From positions 28,797-92,796 of the forward strand of contig JACRLI010000030.1 in assembly GCA_016235265.1 (NCBI GenBank): a stretch of DNA of 64,000 nucleotides. Reading direction: 5' to 3'. The DNA is from Candidatus Eisenbacteria bacterium. Its GTDB lineage: Bacteria > Eisenbacteria > RBG-16-71-46 > JACRLI01. Every line of letters begins with the position of its first letter. The first letter of the stretch is position 1. Of this stretch, positions 1-8,788 are shown piece by piece. Both the position numbers and the translations under genes were made by a program. The notes beneath the pieces were generated by a model. That model saw only the letters and a list, made by a program, of their open reading frames with translations, was not told the DNA's origin and ran no database searches.

Positions 1-492
1 GTGGCGGCCTACCGCCTCCACCGCGACGACACACCCGACTTCACCCCGTGCGCCGGCAACCTGGTGTGCTGCACGTCGGACACCGCGTTCGCCGACCGTC
101 CCACGCGCCTCTGCGACTACAAGCTCTGCGCGGTGGATATCCACGGCAACGTGGGGCCGTACACAACTCTCGCGGAGGCCGACATCGTGGCCGTGGGGCC
201 GGAGCCATTCGCGCCGAGCGCGCCGCTGGGCCGGCCGGTCCCGAGCCCGGCCCGCGCGCGGGCGCGAGTGAGCCTGGACCTGCCGTCCGCCGGTTCGGTG
301 GACCTCGCGCTCTTCGACGCCAGCGGGCGCAGGGTCCGCACGCTGCACCACGGCGCAGCCGCGGCCGGCCCGCGGGAGGTCGCGTTTGAGATGCGCGATG
401 AGTCCCGGCGCGCGCTGCCGAGCGGGGTGTACTGGCTCAGGTTGGCGATGAACGGGGAGTCCTGGGTGCGGCGGGTGGTGGTGGCGAGGTAG
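1..492 (+). CDS. Secreted protein, C-terminal part, with FlgD-like Ig domain (5' end outside window)
   Basis: Only the last 163 codons are in the window; the reading frame is open to the first base, so the true start lies upstream. The final ~75 residues have the FlgD-Ig/sorting-type fold seen at the ends of four other proteins here: a strand with LALFDASGRRVRTL, then a G-x-x-x-V-x-F strand, then a closing hairpin GVYWLRLAMNG ending in VVVAR. Cysteines in the upstream part (four within residues 17-43) suggest a disulphide-bonded extracellular domain. The upstream domain cannot be identified from this fragment. The neighbouring gene is on the opposite strand and ends one base after this stop. 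Confidence 0.75.
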   Translation: MAAYRLHRDDTPDFTPCAGNLVCCTSDTAFADRPTRLCDYKLCAVDIHGNVGPYTTLAEADIVAVGPEPFAPSAPLGRPVPSPARARARVSLDLPSAGSVDLALFDASGRRVRTLHHGAAAAGPREVAFEMRDESRRALPSGVYWLRLAMNGESWVRRVVVAR

Positions 493-493
493 G

Positions 494-835
494 TCAGTCC
501 TTACCGAGCATTGCGGCGACTTCTGTCGTCAGTGAAGTGACCTTGGACTGCACGATATCCCACACGAGCCTGTCATCCACATCGGCATACCCGTGGATCA
601 GGATGTTCCGGAAAGCAACGATGCGCCGGCAATCGCTGATCCTCCCCGCAGTCGCCGGATCGAGCCTGTCGAGCTGCGCGAGAGCCTCACCCACAATCTC
701 GAACTGCCGCTCCACGGCGGCCCGGAGCATGGGGTCACCCGAGTAGTTCTCGAGACTCTTCCCGGCGGTGAACCGTGCAATCAACCCGGCCGCCTGCTGG
801 ACATCGTGCAGGTACTTCCTGCTCTCAAGCCGCAT
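494..835 (-). CDS. hepT: HEPN-domain toxin of the HepT/MntA type (DUF86)
   Basis: A 113-residue all-helical HEPN protein of the HepT/DUF86 family. The family's catalytic RX4HxY signature is intact: R76, H81 and Y83 in RNILIHGY. In characterised systems HepT is an RNase silenced when the partner MntA adds AMP to the motif tyrosine. The ATG at 835 is chosen because family homology starts at MRLESRKY; codons further upstream are Arg/Ser-rich and overlap the partner gene. The start lies inside the end of the antitoxin gene (11 bp overlap), the usual coupled arrangement. Toxin activity is inferred from family and gene order. Confidence 0.85.
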   Translation of the reverse strand: MRLESRKYLHDVQQAAGLIARFTAGKSLENYSGDPMLRAAVERQFEIVGEALAQLDRLDPATAGRISDCRRIVAFRNILIHGYADVDDRLVWDIVQSKVTSLTTEVAAMLGKD

Positions 836-1133
836 ACAGGAGGGTCCTGGTCCGCTCGACCGACTGCATGAAATACGGATTCCTGATCGCGGCGTAGACC
901 ACGACATCCACCTTGCACCCGAACATCTTCTCAAGACCCTCGAGAAGGCCAAAGTACGCTTCGGCGTAGCCGCCTGGTGGATCGGGCACGAATTCGACCA
1001 GAAAGTCGAGATCGCTTTCCCCGGGTCGATAGGCTCCGGAGGCCGCAGAGCCGAACAACTCCAGCCGGCGGACCCCCTGGGCGCGACAAAGCACCTCGAT
1101 GTCTGCCCTGCGTTCGGAAACGTCGCTGATCAT
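825..1133 (-). CDS. mntA: MntA-type minimal nucleotidyltransferase antitoxin
   Basis: A 102-residue minimal nucleotidyltransferase. The active-site signature is complete: GSAASGAYRPGESDLD (G28-S29, then D41 and D43), with a candidate third acidic residue in KVDVVV. In the family this enzyme transfers AMP to HepT and so neutralises it. The ATG at 1133 is preceded by AGGAG about 11 bases upstream, and homology begins near it. It is the first gene of the two-gene toxin-antitoxin unit and overlaps hepT by 11 bp. About 210 bp upstream of it holds no recognisable gene and probably contains the promoter. Confidence 0.85.
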   Translation of the reverse strand: MISDVSERRADIEVLCRAQGVRRLELFGSAASGAYRPGESDLDFLVEFVPDPPGGYAEAYFGLLEGLEKMFGCKVDVVVYAAIRNPYFMQSVERTRTLLYAA

Positions 1134-1345
1134 TGGAAGCTGCTCCTGGCGTTGGGCTGCTGATCGCTCCGCCTGGTGGGGAATGCGGGCCTCGACCGGG
1201 GCCTGACATCGAGTCACGCAGGCCGATGGACTCCGCACCCGACGCAAAGAGCAAGTCTAGCATCCGCGGCCCCATGACTCCAGAGACGCCATGGTGTGTG
1301 CTCTGGCTGGCCTGATATCGCGGGGAACAGGCACGCATCACGTCG

Positions 1346-3004
1346 TTACGGGGAAGTTCGCCCCGACCTACTTCTCCCCGCCTTCCCCTTCCCCAGCGCC
1401 TCGCCCCATTTGGATAGAAACCTCGTCACGAACGCATGCTCCCCGGCCGGCTCCACCGCGAGCGGGGCCAGCGCCAGGGCGACGGCCAGTGCCACATGGT
1501 AGCCTTCGGATCGCGAGGCGGTTGCGCGGCTGTATGCCGGGTGCGCCTCGTTGATCCAGACCGTGGACTCCACGAGCCGTCCCAGTTCGGGGTCCCCGGG
1601 GCGCGGTTCGAACTGAATTCCGAGGCCGTACTTTGGAGCGCGTGCCGAAGGGCCCCTTCCTGATCCTGCCGGCCCATCGCCCGCGATGCCTCCTGCGAAT
1701 AGCGGGCTCTCGCCCACAGGGGGGTTTTCAATCGTCCCCGATGCAGACTCTTCTGCCTCCTCCATCGCGCCTGCCTCACCACCGGCCTGTTGGGGCGACG
1801 CGGGGGATGCATCGTCCGGCGCTCCAGCGCCCGCTCCGGGGACCACGCCACGCATCTCCTCCATCTCACCCGGCACCGCATGGCCCGGCTCCATGCCACC
1901 GCTCCCCATCGGCAGGCTCCGCTGTCCGCCCTTGCGGTGCTCCACCAGGCTCGCAAGGAGCGGAAAATCCCCGGCCAGGTCCAGGAGCACGCGCTCCAGG
2001 TCCCGCTCCAGGGGCTTCACCATCCGGCGGCGCGCCGCGTCCGCCACTTCCCGTTCATCCCCCCAGGCCGCCAGCTGCCTCGCCACCGCTTCCTGGATCG
2101 CCTTGCGGTACGCAAGGTACACCGCGCCGCGGGGCCCGCTGCGTATGAAATCCGCCTTGTTCAAGGTCAGGCACGCAGCCAGCGCGGGAGCCTCGATACA
2201 GCCGCCGATACGGTCGAGTGCGGCGGGGCCGAGGCCCAGCCAGTCCCAGCCACCCTTGATGGCCTTGCCCAGCGTGCAGATCGTCAGCCCCCGCTGATCC
2301 TCCGGGAGCGGCAAGGGCTCGCGCACAAGATAACCGGCCGCCGACGGCTTGCGCTTGCGCGCCAGGCGCATCTCCATCCAAGCCCGCTCGGTGCCAGTGG
2401 CCGGAGCCGGCTGCACCTCGCGGCCGTCCACCTCGAACCGCATACCGTGGGGGTAGTGGGGCCCCAGCAGCAACTCGAAGGCCGGGTCCAGGAGCGAGCG
2501 GTAATGGCGGTGCAGCGCGCCCTCGATGTACCCGCGATCCACCAGCGGCGACAGCGCGTTGTGAAGTCTCAGTTGCACGGCGGTTCCCCGGGTCTCCACG
2601 ACGCCCGGGGGCGGGATCCACTTCCACGGCGCGCGGTGGCGCGAGGCCAGGTGCCACAACGTGGCCACGTGGCTCTTGCCGCGGCGGGTCTCAGTAAGAA
2701 CCTCGCGGCAGAGCAGCAGGCTCAGCTTGATGCCCACACCGGCGAATCCGATGCCGTCACCGCGGGCCTTGGTACTGGCGGCGATGTCGTGGTAACGCGA
2801 CAGCTCGCGCCGCAGCATGCCGCAGCCGTTGTCAACCACGACCAGCGTTGCCTGCGAGGTGTCGGTGGCAAAGGAGATCCGCGTCGCGCCCGAGTCCAGC
2901 GAGTTGGCGACGATCTCAGAGAGGATCGTCTCCTCGAGCGAGCCGGTGTAGGCGTCGCGAAGGTCTTCGAGCAGGTGCAGGAGATCGACGCGGGTTTCAC
3001 CCAA
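1346..3004 (-). CDS. GHKL-superfamily ATP-binding protein
   Basis: A 552-residue soluble protein with an N-terminal GHKL (HSP90/gyrase/histidine-kinase/MutL) ATPase fold. The N box is E30-IVAN-S (N34), the G1 box is DNGCGM (58-63) and the G2 glycine loop is GIGFAGVGIK (84-93). No phospho-acceptor His domain is visible, so it is not an ordinary sensor kinase; Hsp90- or MutL-like ATPases of mobile or defence loci are closer in layout. The middle (100-330) is probably a transducer-like domain, and residues 370-460 are low-complexity Gly/Pro/Glu. It starts at TTG 3004, with GGAGG six bases upstream. Function is unknown; it stands alone beside a toxin-antitoxin pair, which hints at but does not show a defence role. 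Confidence 0.75.
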   Translation of the reverse strand: MGETRVDLLHLLEDLRDAYTGSLEETILSEIVANSLDSGATRISFATDTSQATLVVVDNGCGMLRRELSRYHDIAASTKARGDGIGFAGVGIKLSLLLCREVLTETRRGKSHVATLWHLASRHRAPWKWIPPPGVVETRGTAVQLRLHNALSPLVDRGYIEGALHRHYRSLLDPAFELLLGPHYPHGMRFEVDGREVQPAPATGTERAWMEMRLARKRKPSAAGYLVREPLPLPEDQRGLTICTLGKAIKGGWDWLGLGPAALDRIGGCIEAPALAACLTLNKADFIRSGPRGAVYLAYRKAIQEAVARQLAAWGDEREVADAARRRMVKPLERDLERVLLDLAGDFPLLASLVEHRKGGQRSLPMGSGGMEPGHAVPGEMEEMRGVVPGAGAGAPDDASPASPQQAGGEAGAMEEAEESASGTIENPPVGESPLFAGGIAGDGPAGSGRGPSARAPKYGLGIQFEPRPGDPELGRLVESTVWINEAHPAYSRATASRSEGYHVALAVALALAPLAVEPAGEHAFVTRFLSKWGEALGKGKAGRSRSGRTSP

Positions 3005-3220
3005 GGGTGCCTCCGGGAGTCGTGGCGGGTGACTTCGGGGTGGGGCCCGGGACCGGGCACACGCCGCACGGGCCTTTCCCGGGCAGCAGCTGATTGTAAG
3101 GTCTCATGGCGGCCAATGGAAACCCTGCCATGGGCCCCGCCGGGGCACCACGCCATTCGTAACCACTGCCCCCGGAACCGCATATCCACGGTGCCTCTCC
3201 AGCAGGCCGCGATCCAAGAG

Positions 3221-3388
3221 TAGCACCTGGGCGGCCGGATCACGGAGCTGATCACCCACGGCGAGCACCCGGTCCTGCCGGACCCACCGCCCGGCTGGGA
3301 CAAGGCCGTTCTCTTCGCGCGCATGAACATCGGCGAAAGTGAGATCATGGGCAGCGATCAGCGGCCGCACGACCACCCGTCCAACTGA
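3221..3388 (+). pseudogene. Remnant of a PhnB-like VOC protein
   Basis: Reading frame 2 between the stops at 3221 (TAG) and 3386 (TGA) encodes 54 residues ending VLFARMNIGESEIMGSD and a short tail. The pattern A-R-M-x-I-G-x-x-x-I-M-G-S-D after a Pro-rich loop is typical of the central part of PhnB-type VOC (glyoxalase-fold) proteins. The N-terminal strand-helix and the whole second half are missing, and no plausible start follows the TAG. It lies 12 bp upstream of an intact VOC gene, so a decayed paralogue is the simplest reading. The rest of the 3005-3400 gap holds nothing recognisable. Confidence 0.5.
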
Positions 3389-3400
3389 GAGGAGGCTCCC

Positions 3401-4177
3401 ATGCCCGCAACCAAGACCCAGTCCTTCTTCTGGTACGAGTTGATGACCACCGACCGCAACGCTGCCTACGCCTTCTATCGCAAGATCGTGGGCTGGGAGG
3501 GCAAGGACTTCGGAGGGGGCGGAACGCCGTACACGGTGCTCTCCGTGGGAGCCTCCGGAATCGGCGGCATGATGGATCTCAGCCCGGAAATGTGCGGCGC
3601 GGGCCTGCGTCCGTGCTGGATGGGCTACATCAGCGTGGATGACGTGGACGCGTGCGTCGCGCGCATCGTGGCTGCCGGCGGCAAGATCCACCGGGCCCCC
3701 GCGGACATCCCCGGCGTCGGCCGCTTCGCCGTGGTGGCCGATCCGCACGGCGCGGGGTTCATGCTGCTGAAGGGCTCGAGCCCGGAGGGCTACACCCCGC
3801 CGGCGCCGGGCGCGCGGGGCACCATCGGCTGGCACGAGCTGCACGCGGGCGACGGCATCCCCGCGTTCGAGTTCTACTCGAGCCTCTTCGGCTGGACCAA
3901 GGCCGAGGACATGGACATGGGCCCGCTCGGCGTGTACCGGCTCTTCGCCGCGGGGGACGCGCCGATCGGCGGCATCATGACCAAGATGAAGGAGTCGCCC
4001 ATGCCATTCTGGCTCTTCTACTTCAACGTGGACGCCATTGACGCGGCCACCGCACTGGTGAAGGAGAACGGCGGGCAGGTGATGAACGGCCCCATGGAAG
4101 TGCCCACGGGCCAGTGGATCGTGCAGTGCCTCGACCCGCAGGGCGCGATGTTCGCGCTGGTCGCGCCGGGCAGGTAA
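3401..4177 (+). CDS. Two-domain VOC (glyoxalase/bleomycin-resistance fold) protein
   Basis: A 258-residue cytoplasmic protein made of two VOC modules. Module one is about 5-125 (FFWYELMTTDRNAAYAFY, then a late DPHGAGFMLL strand); module two is about 135-257 (GWHELHAGD and AFEFYSSLFGWT, then DPQGAMFALV). This is the layout of the CFP-30B/YybH-like two-domain VOC proteins, whose substrates are mostly unknown. Metal-type His/Glu positions are only partly present, so enzyme activity is uncertain. ATG 3401 has a strong GAGGAGG seven bases upstream. A perfect 17-bp hairpin begins at the stop codon. It is probably monocistronic. Confidence 0.85.
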   Translation: MPATKTQSFFWYELMTTDRNAAYAFYRKIVGWEGKDFGGGGTPYTVLSVGASGIGGMMDLSPEMCGAGLRPCWMGYISVDDVDACVARIVAAGGKIHRAPADIPGVGRFAVVADPHGAGFMLLKGSSPEGYTPPAPGARGTIGWHELHAGDGIPAFEFYSSLFGWTKAEDMDMGPLGVYRLFAAGDAPIGGIMTKMKESPMPFWLFYFNVDAIDAATALVKENGGQVMNGPMEVPTGQWIVQCLDPQGAMFALVAPGR

Positions 4178-4223
4178 ACGGAAGCGCCCCGGCCGCCACG
4201 AGGGCAGCCGGGGCGCTTCCGTT
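4177..4223. terminator. Bidirectional hairpin terminator
   Basis: Perfect 17-bp inverted repeat, 4177-4193 against 4207-4223, with a 13-base loop. It lies between convergent genes: the VOC gene ends at 4177 and the nuclease gene ends at 4257. The last arm ends in GTT on the plus strand and the first arm begins with AAC, so there is only a short U-run either way. Confidence 0.75.
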
Positions 4224-4256
4224 GCTGGCAGGCACATCTGCCCTATCTGCAGACAG

Positions 4257-5387
4257 TCATCGGAGGTAGACCACCCGCGCAATCTTCTCCTTGCCTCCTC
4301 CCGTCACCCGCACGAAATAGACCCCCGCGCCGGCGCCGGACTCCGCCGGCCGCCACGTCGCGCTCCCCGCCCCCGCGGTACCCGCCGCCAGCCCCGCCAC
4401 GCGAGCCCCGCGGATGTCGAACACTTCCGCGTGGAAGGTTCCGGTTCCCGAGAACCGCACCGTCAGTTCATCCCGAAACGGCGTGGGCCCGATCTCGAAT
4501 CTCGCGGCCGCCACGGGGCCGCCATCCACCGTGACCGTGGAGCCCGGCACCACCGGCCGGCCCGCGTTCACCCACGCGGTGTACACGAAGGAGGCCGTGA
4601 CCACCGTGGCGGAATCAATGCGGCTGCGCGTCATGGCCTGGGTGTTGTTCCACAGCGAGCCATAGTACGTGGAGTTGTAGGAGCCCCCCGAAGCGGCCTT
4701 GGCGGTGTTGTCCGCCGCCAGGAGGCCGCTCACGGCTGCCCAGGACGACCCGATGACCGAGAACATCTCCTCCACCGAGCTGGGATAGTACGCCACCGTC
4801 ATCGGCGCGGTGCCCAGGTAGGGCAGGTACGTGGACATCATGGTGCTCTCGTAGCGCGAGTGGATGCCCGAGTTCCCGCTCAGCTGGCCGTTGTAGTTCT
4901 GGGTGCAGTGCAGCGGCTGGTGGGCATCGCCCACGTAGTGGCACAGGTCGGCGATGGTGACCGCGGCCGCGCTCCACTGCTGCGCCTGGAACTGCTGCGT
5001 CAGGGTGGCCATGACGTCGCCCACGGCCCACGGCAGGACGCCGTTGGCGGTCACGGTGGACACCCCGTACTGGGCTTCCAGCGCGGCCCGGTTGTGGGTC
5101 AGCGTGCCCTGCAGGAACTCCGGGTAGGCATCAATATCTATGAAGTGCTTGGGGCTCTCGCCGGGCGTGGACGACTTCCGGGAATCCGCGTCGGTGACTT
5201 TCTGGTCCACCGTGCCGTCGTAGGCGCGCAGCCCGTCAATATAGGCCGGCAAATGCTGCGAATAGTGCTGGGCGATGTAGTGATGCGTGGCGCCGCCCCA
5301 CGGCCAGGCGGTGACGGGGCAGGCGAGTGCCAGGACGAGCGAGACGGCACCCATGCAACGGCGGCGCGAAGCGGCTGGGCGGGGCAC
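4257..5387 (-). CDS. Secreted S1/P1-type zinc nuclease (or zinc phospholipase C fold) with FlgD-like tail
   Basis: A 376-residue exported zinc hydrolase. The signal peptide ends CPVTA, leaving a mature N-terminal Trp (W28), as in S1/P1 nucleases where the first Trp binds zinc. Further zinc-site motifs are H35/H36, LCHYVGDAHQPLHC (H-x3-D-x-H-x3-H) and SGIHSRYE. In this superfamily the trinuclear zinc site cuts single-stranded nucleic acid or phospholipid. Residues ~300-376 are a FlgD-like Ig tail closing with GVYFVRVTGGG. GTG 5387 is chosen because GGAGGAGG lies just upstream and an Arg-rich n-region follows; a TTG at 5402 would sit inside that ribosome site. It lies 70 bp downstream of the PQQ-propeller gene and may share its transcript. 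Confidence 0.85.
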   Translation of the reverse strand: MPRPAASRRRCMGAVSLVLALACPVTAWPWGGATHHYIAQHYSQHLPAYIDGLRAYDGTVDQKVTDADSRKSSTPGESPKHFIDIDAYPEFLQGTLTHNRAALEAQYGVSTVTANGVLPWAVGDVMATLTQQFQAQQWSAAAVTIADLCHYVGDAHQPLHCTQNYNGQLSGNSGIHSRYESTMMSTYLPYLGTAPMTVAYYPSSVEEMFSVIGSSWAAVSGLLAADNTAKAASGGSYNSTYYGSLWNNTQAMTRSRIDSATVVTASFVYTAWVNAGRPVVPGSTVTVDGGPVAAARFEIGPTPFRDELTVRFSGTGTFHAEVFDIRGARVAGLAAGTAGAGSATWRPAESGAGAGVYFVRVTGGGKEKIARVVYLR

Positions 5388-5457
5388 AAAGACCTCCTCC
5401 AAGGTGTTGATGGATCATACCATGGACGGGTCTTCGCGGCGACGGGCCCTGAGCGCG

Positions 5458-6807
5458 TCAGGGTCCCGCCCTCCCCGAGTTCTGGTTGTCCCCCCGGTAC
5501 TTGGGCCAGGCAGCGGTCGCCTTCAGGCCCCGACTCGCGACCCGGATGGAATAGCAGTAGCCGTCCAGGTCGCCGATGAACAGCGAGCCCCCGGCAGCCA
5601 GGGCCGGGGAGGACCACGTGATCCCCGAGTGGGTGGCCTGCATCCATCGCACCGACCCGTCGGCGGGGTTCAGCGAGTAGACACGTCCGAGTTCCTGCCC
5701 GAAGTAGATCGAACTGTCGGAGCCGATGGCCGGGGACGAGTAGATGTCGAAGTGATCCCCCGGCACGTCCGCCGGCAGGTCGTGCGGCTCGAAGATCCAG
5801 CGCACGGTGCCGTCCGACTTGAGCGCGAAGAGCGCCGAAGACGGGCTCCCGAAGTTGAGGCCGAAGTAGATCGTGCCGTCGGCGTCCACCGCCGGCGAGG
5901 ACCGCAGGAATCCCTGAAAGCCCGCCGATGCGATGTCGAACTGCCACAGGATCTGCCCCGCGGAGGACACCGCATACACCAGCCCGGGCTGGGTGGTCAC
6001 GTAGAGCGTGCCGTCCGCACCGATCCCCGGCGATGAAAAGCAGTGGTCATTCACGCCCAGCGGGCACGACCACAGGATGGAGCCGTCGTCCGGATCGAGC
6101 GCGGTGAGCGGGATGTTGTGGAACACAAAGTACACCGTGCCATCGCGCCCGATCACCGGCGAGTTGTGGCGCGCCTCGAAGGTCGGCTCGAACTGCGCCC
6201 ACTTGAGGGAGCCGTCGGGCCGGAACGCGTACAGCCGGTCGCCCGCCGCGTACACCGACCCGTCCGCGCCGATTGCCGGAGCCGAGAGCCCGACCTCCGT
6301 GGTGACCCCGGTGGGGTTGATGTTGCGGGACCACAGCAGCCGCCCGTCCGACGAAAACCGGCACAGGACTTCCGCGGCCAGCGAGTCCGGCGTCGGGTTG
6401 CGGCCTTCGACCATGAAGTAGACGGAGCCGTCCGCGGCCACCGCGGGGCTGGACCTCACGATGCCGGCGCCCAGTTCATAGCGCCAGCGCACGCCGCCGG
6501 TGGCGGTGTTCAGCGCCACGAATGCGTGGTTGGACTGTGGCGTGGCGAAGTGCCACAGCGAGGTGCCGATGTAGACGGTGCGCTCGTCGGGACTGAGCGC
6601 CGGCGAGCCGTAGTAGACCGCCGGCAGTGCCCGGTACGCCGAGAGGATTCGTGTGGAGGTGTCGGGGGGGGTTTCACCGGGGCGGGGGCCGGGGCGGGGG
6701 TCACCGACGGGGCGGGATTCACGACCGCAGCCGAAGGAGTGCGCCAGCGCGAGCACGAGAACGAGCGAAAGTGCACCGGCGCGCCGCCTTCGCCCCTGCT
6801 TCACCAC
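5458..6807 (-). CDS. PQQ-like beta-propeller lipoprotein
   Basis: A 449-residue exported protein. An N-terminal Arg-rich stretch and hydrophobic helix lead to AHSFGC, a weak lipobox with Cys 27, and then a Pro/Gly linker. From about residue 55 to the end there are 6-7 blades of the PQQ/WD-like type with recurring ADGSVYF, GADGTLYV and GSDSSIYFG turns (D-G-x-hydrophobic-Y), and LKSDGTVRW-type inner strands. No quinoprotein catalytic Asp/Glu pair can be assigned, so a scaffold or binding role is as likely as an enzyme. GTG 6807 is used; GTG 6804 would give an exact GTGA overlap with the upstream peptidase gene. Either way the two genes overlap and are probably co-translated. Confidence 0.8.
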   Translation of the reverse strand: MVKQGRRRRAGALSLVLVLALAHSFGCGRESRPVGDPRPGPRPGETPPDTSTRILSAYRALPAVYYGSPALSPDERTVYIGTSLWHFATPQSNHAFVALNTATGGVRWRYELGAGIVRSSPAVAADGSVYFMVEGRNPTPDSLAAEVLCRFSSDGRLLWSRNINPTGVTTEVGLSAPAIGADGSVYAAGDRLYAFRPDGSLKWAQFEPTFEARHNSPVIGRDGTVYFVFHNIPLTALDPDDGSILWSCPLGVNDHCFSSPGIGADGTLYVTTQPGLVYAVSSAGQILWQFDIASAGFQGFLRSSPAVDADGTIYFGLNFGSPSSALFALKSDGTVRWIFEPHDLPADVPGDHFDIYSSPAIGSDSSIYFGQELGRVYSLNPADGSVRWMQATHSGITWSSPALAAGGSLFIGDLDGYCYSIRVASRGLKATAAWPKYRGDNQNSGRAGP

Positions 6808-7727
6808 CGCGCCCTGCCCCCGCGCGCATCCACATGCACGAACGGCCCGTGCGCCGCGTTCGCCGGGTAGGCCGCCAGGCCGCCCGCGAGATCGGGGTGC
6901 TGGCTCTCAACTTCCTCGGCAACCGCAAACAGCAACCGCGCGTCGCGAATCGTGACCTTCCCGTCGCCGTCCAAGTCATCCATCGCGCCGTCGCCGTCCG
7001 CGTCCACGAACACGTCGGCCGCATCCCCGTACATGTGGCGGCTCTCGCTGGCGCGGCCGCCCTTGCGACCCACGCCCTGCGCGTTGTACTGCGGCGTGCG
7101 GAAACCGGACATGACGTGCAGCGTCCCGGGCAGTCCCCGGCGCTCCAGCTCGTCGCCGATGAGCTCGAGCTTGTCCAGCAGCTCCACTCGCAGCACCAGG
7201 ACCTTGGGCCACACGCCCTGCTGGTCGTGGGTCAGAAAGTCGCGCAGGCGGAATCTCGTCGAGACCGGCGTGGACGCGTTTTCCGGCGTCACCGGAATGA
7301 AGCCTGTGGGCGAGAGGTAGCGCGGGTCGCGCGCGCCCAGCCCGGGCGCCGGCCAGCGCCCAACGCGGTAGGCGTCGAACCGCGGGCCGCGCATCGCCGC
7401 GAAGGACTCCAGAGTCACCACCACCAGCGCATCCCCGTTGGGCGCGGGCAGCCCCAGCAGGTGCACGCCCGGAATCTCCAGTGGTACTCCGTGGAGGAGC
7501 GGCCGCAGGACCGGATTCTGCGCCAGCGAGGCCGGCGTTCCGATCAGGGCGCGCAGCTTGCCACTGGTACCCAACACTTTCAGCAGCGGTGAATGGGCGC
7601 GGTCATCGGCCGCTTCCGGCCGGTCGGGAATCAAGGACGGCGCATGGAGGGCCGGTGTCGCCGCGGAGGCGGCGATCAGGATGAGGGGCCCGCAGGCGAG
7701 AGCGGCGAATCGGCGAACCTGGTTCAA
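6801..7727 (-). CDS. M15/YcbK-like peptidase with calcium-loop insert, exported
   Basis: A 308-residue exported metallopeptidase of the M15A/DUF882 (D-Ala-D-Ala-type) fold. Zinc motifs are SRHMYGDAADVFVD (H-x-x-G-x-A-x-D) and the later FVHVD. Between them sits a Ca-binding-like insert DADGDGAMDDLDGDGKV resembling a dockerin/EF-hand loop. The family cuts peptidoglycan cross-links. TTG 7727 is chosen because AGGAAGG is positioned just upstream and LNQVRRFAALACGP begins a normal signal peptide; nothing upstream in frame looks coding. The gene overlaps the propeller gene downstream, suggesting a cell-envelope operon. Confidence 0.75.
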   Translation of the reverse strand: MNQVRRFAALACGPLILIAASAATPALHAPSLIPDRPEAADDRAHSPLLKVLGTSGKLRALIGTPASLAQNPVLRPLLHGVPLEIPGVHLLGLPAPNGDALVVVTLESFAAMRGPRFDAYRVGRWPAPGLGARDPRYLSPTGFIPVTPENASTPVSTRFRLRDFLTHDQQGVWPKVLVLRVELLDKLELIGDELERRGLPGTLHVMSGFRTPQYNAQGVGRKGGRASESRHMYGDAADVFVDADGDGAMDDLDGDGKVTIRDARLLFAVAEEVESQHPDLAGGLAAYPANAAHGPFVHVDARGGRARW

Positions 7728-7883
7728 GTGGCCTTCCTGGGGGCGCCGGCGTTCACACCACGCCGGCACGGCGTATCCAGGGAGTGTACTTACATATCCG
7801 GTGCCGCGGGGGCCAATTCGGCCCAAACACACGCAAGACGCTGCCGTGCATTGCGATGGAGTGTGAGCCGGCAGGGCGGGCGG

Positions 7884-8609
7884 CTAGGGATCGTAGTGGC
7901 GCCGCAGCCTGGTCTCGTACTCCAGTGCCAGCAGCGCCGCCTCGGTGTACTCCGGCAGGTTCCTTACGGTCTCACGGGCCAGCTTCAGGTAGACCGTTGA
8001 TTCGCTCCAGCTGACGCGCTCGACCCAGTGCGCGTCCAGCAGGACTGTTCGTCCCGCCCAACGGTTCCCCGTATCGATGATCCAGTAGCGAATCGCCCAG
8101 GTCTCGTCGTCAATGACAACGTCCTCGACGCAGCCACTGTCTCCATTCACGGCTTGGGCCTGGTAGCCGCTCACGTCGCGCGTGCTGCCCAGGTGCATTC
8201 TCCAGGCTCTCTCACCCCGGATCGGGCTCCTCCACGGGTCGCGCTCGCGCCCGGAGTCGGGAGGCGAGCCCCACATGTGGGGGCCACCCCAGTACCGCGG
8301 GGATCCAGGATCCGGGAGGCGGGTCTCCCCGGTCGGCTGCGACATGGGCACGCCGCAGCTTGCCGAGGGACTGTTCTCGATCTGTTGTGCCGTCAGTTCG
8401 ACAGCGATGTGCCTCTTCTCCGGGAACAGCGGGCCCAGCGCCCGGGGCGGTATCAGGACCTTCTTCTCCGAGCGCCATGCGCCCGTTCCCGCAACCAGGT
8501 AGCGTATCGCACACTGTTGGTCATCGAAGTAGAACTCCTTGACCCTCCCCACGTCCCCGTCCGGGCTGACCAGTGTGTAGCCCTCGAGCGCGGTGGCCTT
8601 GCTCAGCAT
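7884..8609 (-). CDS. Two-domain PRC-barrel protein
   Basis: A 241-residue soluble protein with two PRC-barrel modules. The first is ~1-85 (LEGYTLVSPDGDVGRVKEFY, then WAIRY-like CAIRYLVAGTG and KKVLIPP). The second is ~140-235 (SGYQAQAVNGDSGCVEDVV, IDDETWAIRYWIIDTG, KTVLLD-like RTVLLDAHW). They are joined by a Pro/Gly-rich linker. PRC-barrels bind RNA, membranes or electron-transport proteins; similar two-module forms are often found with stress and envelope genes. ATG 8609 follows AGGAG with good spacing. It is probably monocistronic, 180 bp downstream of the OmpA-like gene. Confidence 0.85.
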   Translation of the reverse strand: MLSKATALEGYTLVSPDGDVGRVKEFYFDDQQCAIRYLVAGTGAWRSEKKVLIPPRALGPLFPEKRHIAVELTAQQIENSPSASCGVPMSQPTGETRLPDPGSPRYWGGPHMWGSPPDSGRERDPWRSPIRGERAWRMHLGSTRDVSGYQAQAVNGDSGCVEDVVIDDETWAIRYWIIDTGNRWAGRTVLLDAHWVERVSWSESTVYLKLARETVRNLPEYTEAALLALEYETRLRRHYDP

Positions 8610-8788
8610 GGCGGCACTCCTGTCGTTCGCAAGGATGCGCAGAACATCCTCGCGGCATTTCCCCGCGAATGGCGGCGGCCCGCGCCCACTGGCAGATCTC
8701 GCGAAGTCGCTTCGCGGTTGGAGACCAGCGGGCGCCCGCGGGGGGACCGGTCCTCGGTCACCCCCGGGGGGCCCGCCTGCTCTCGGCC

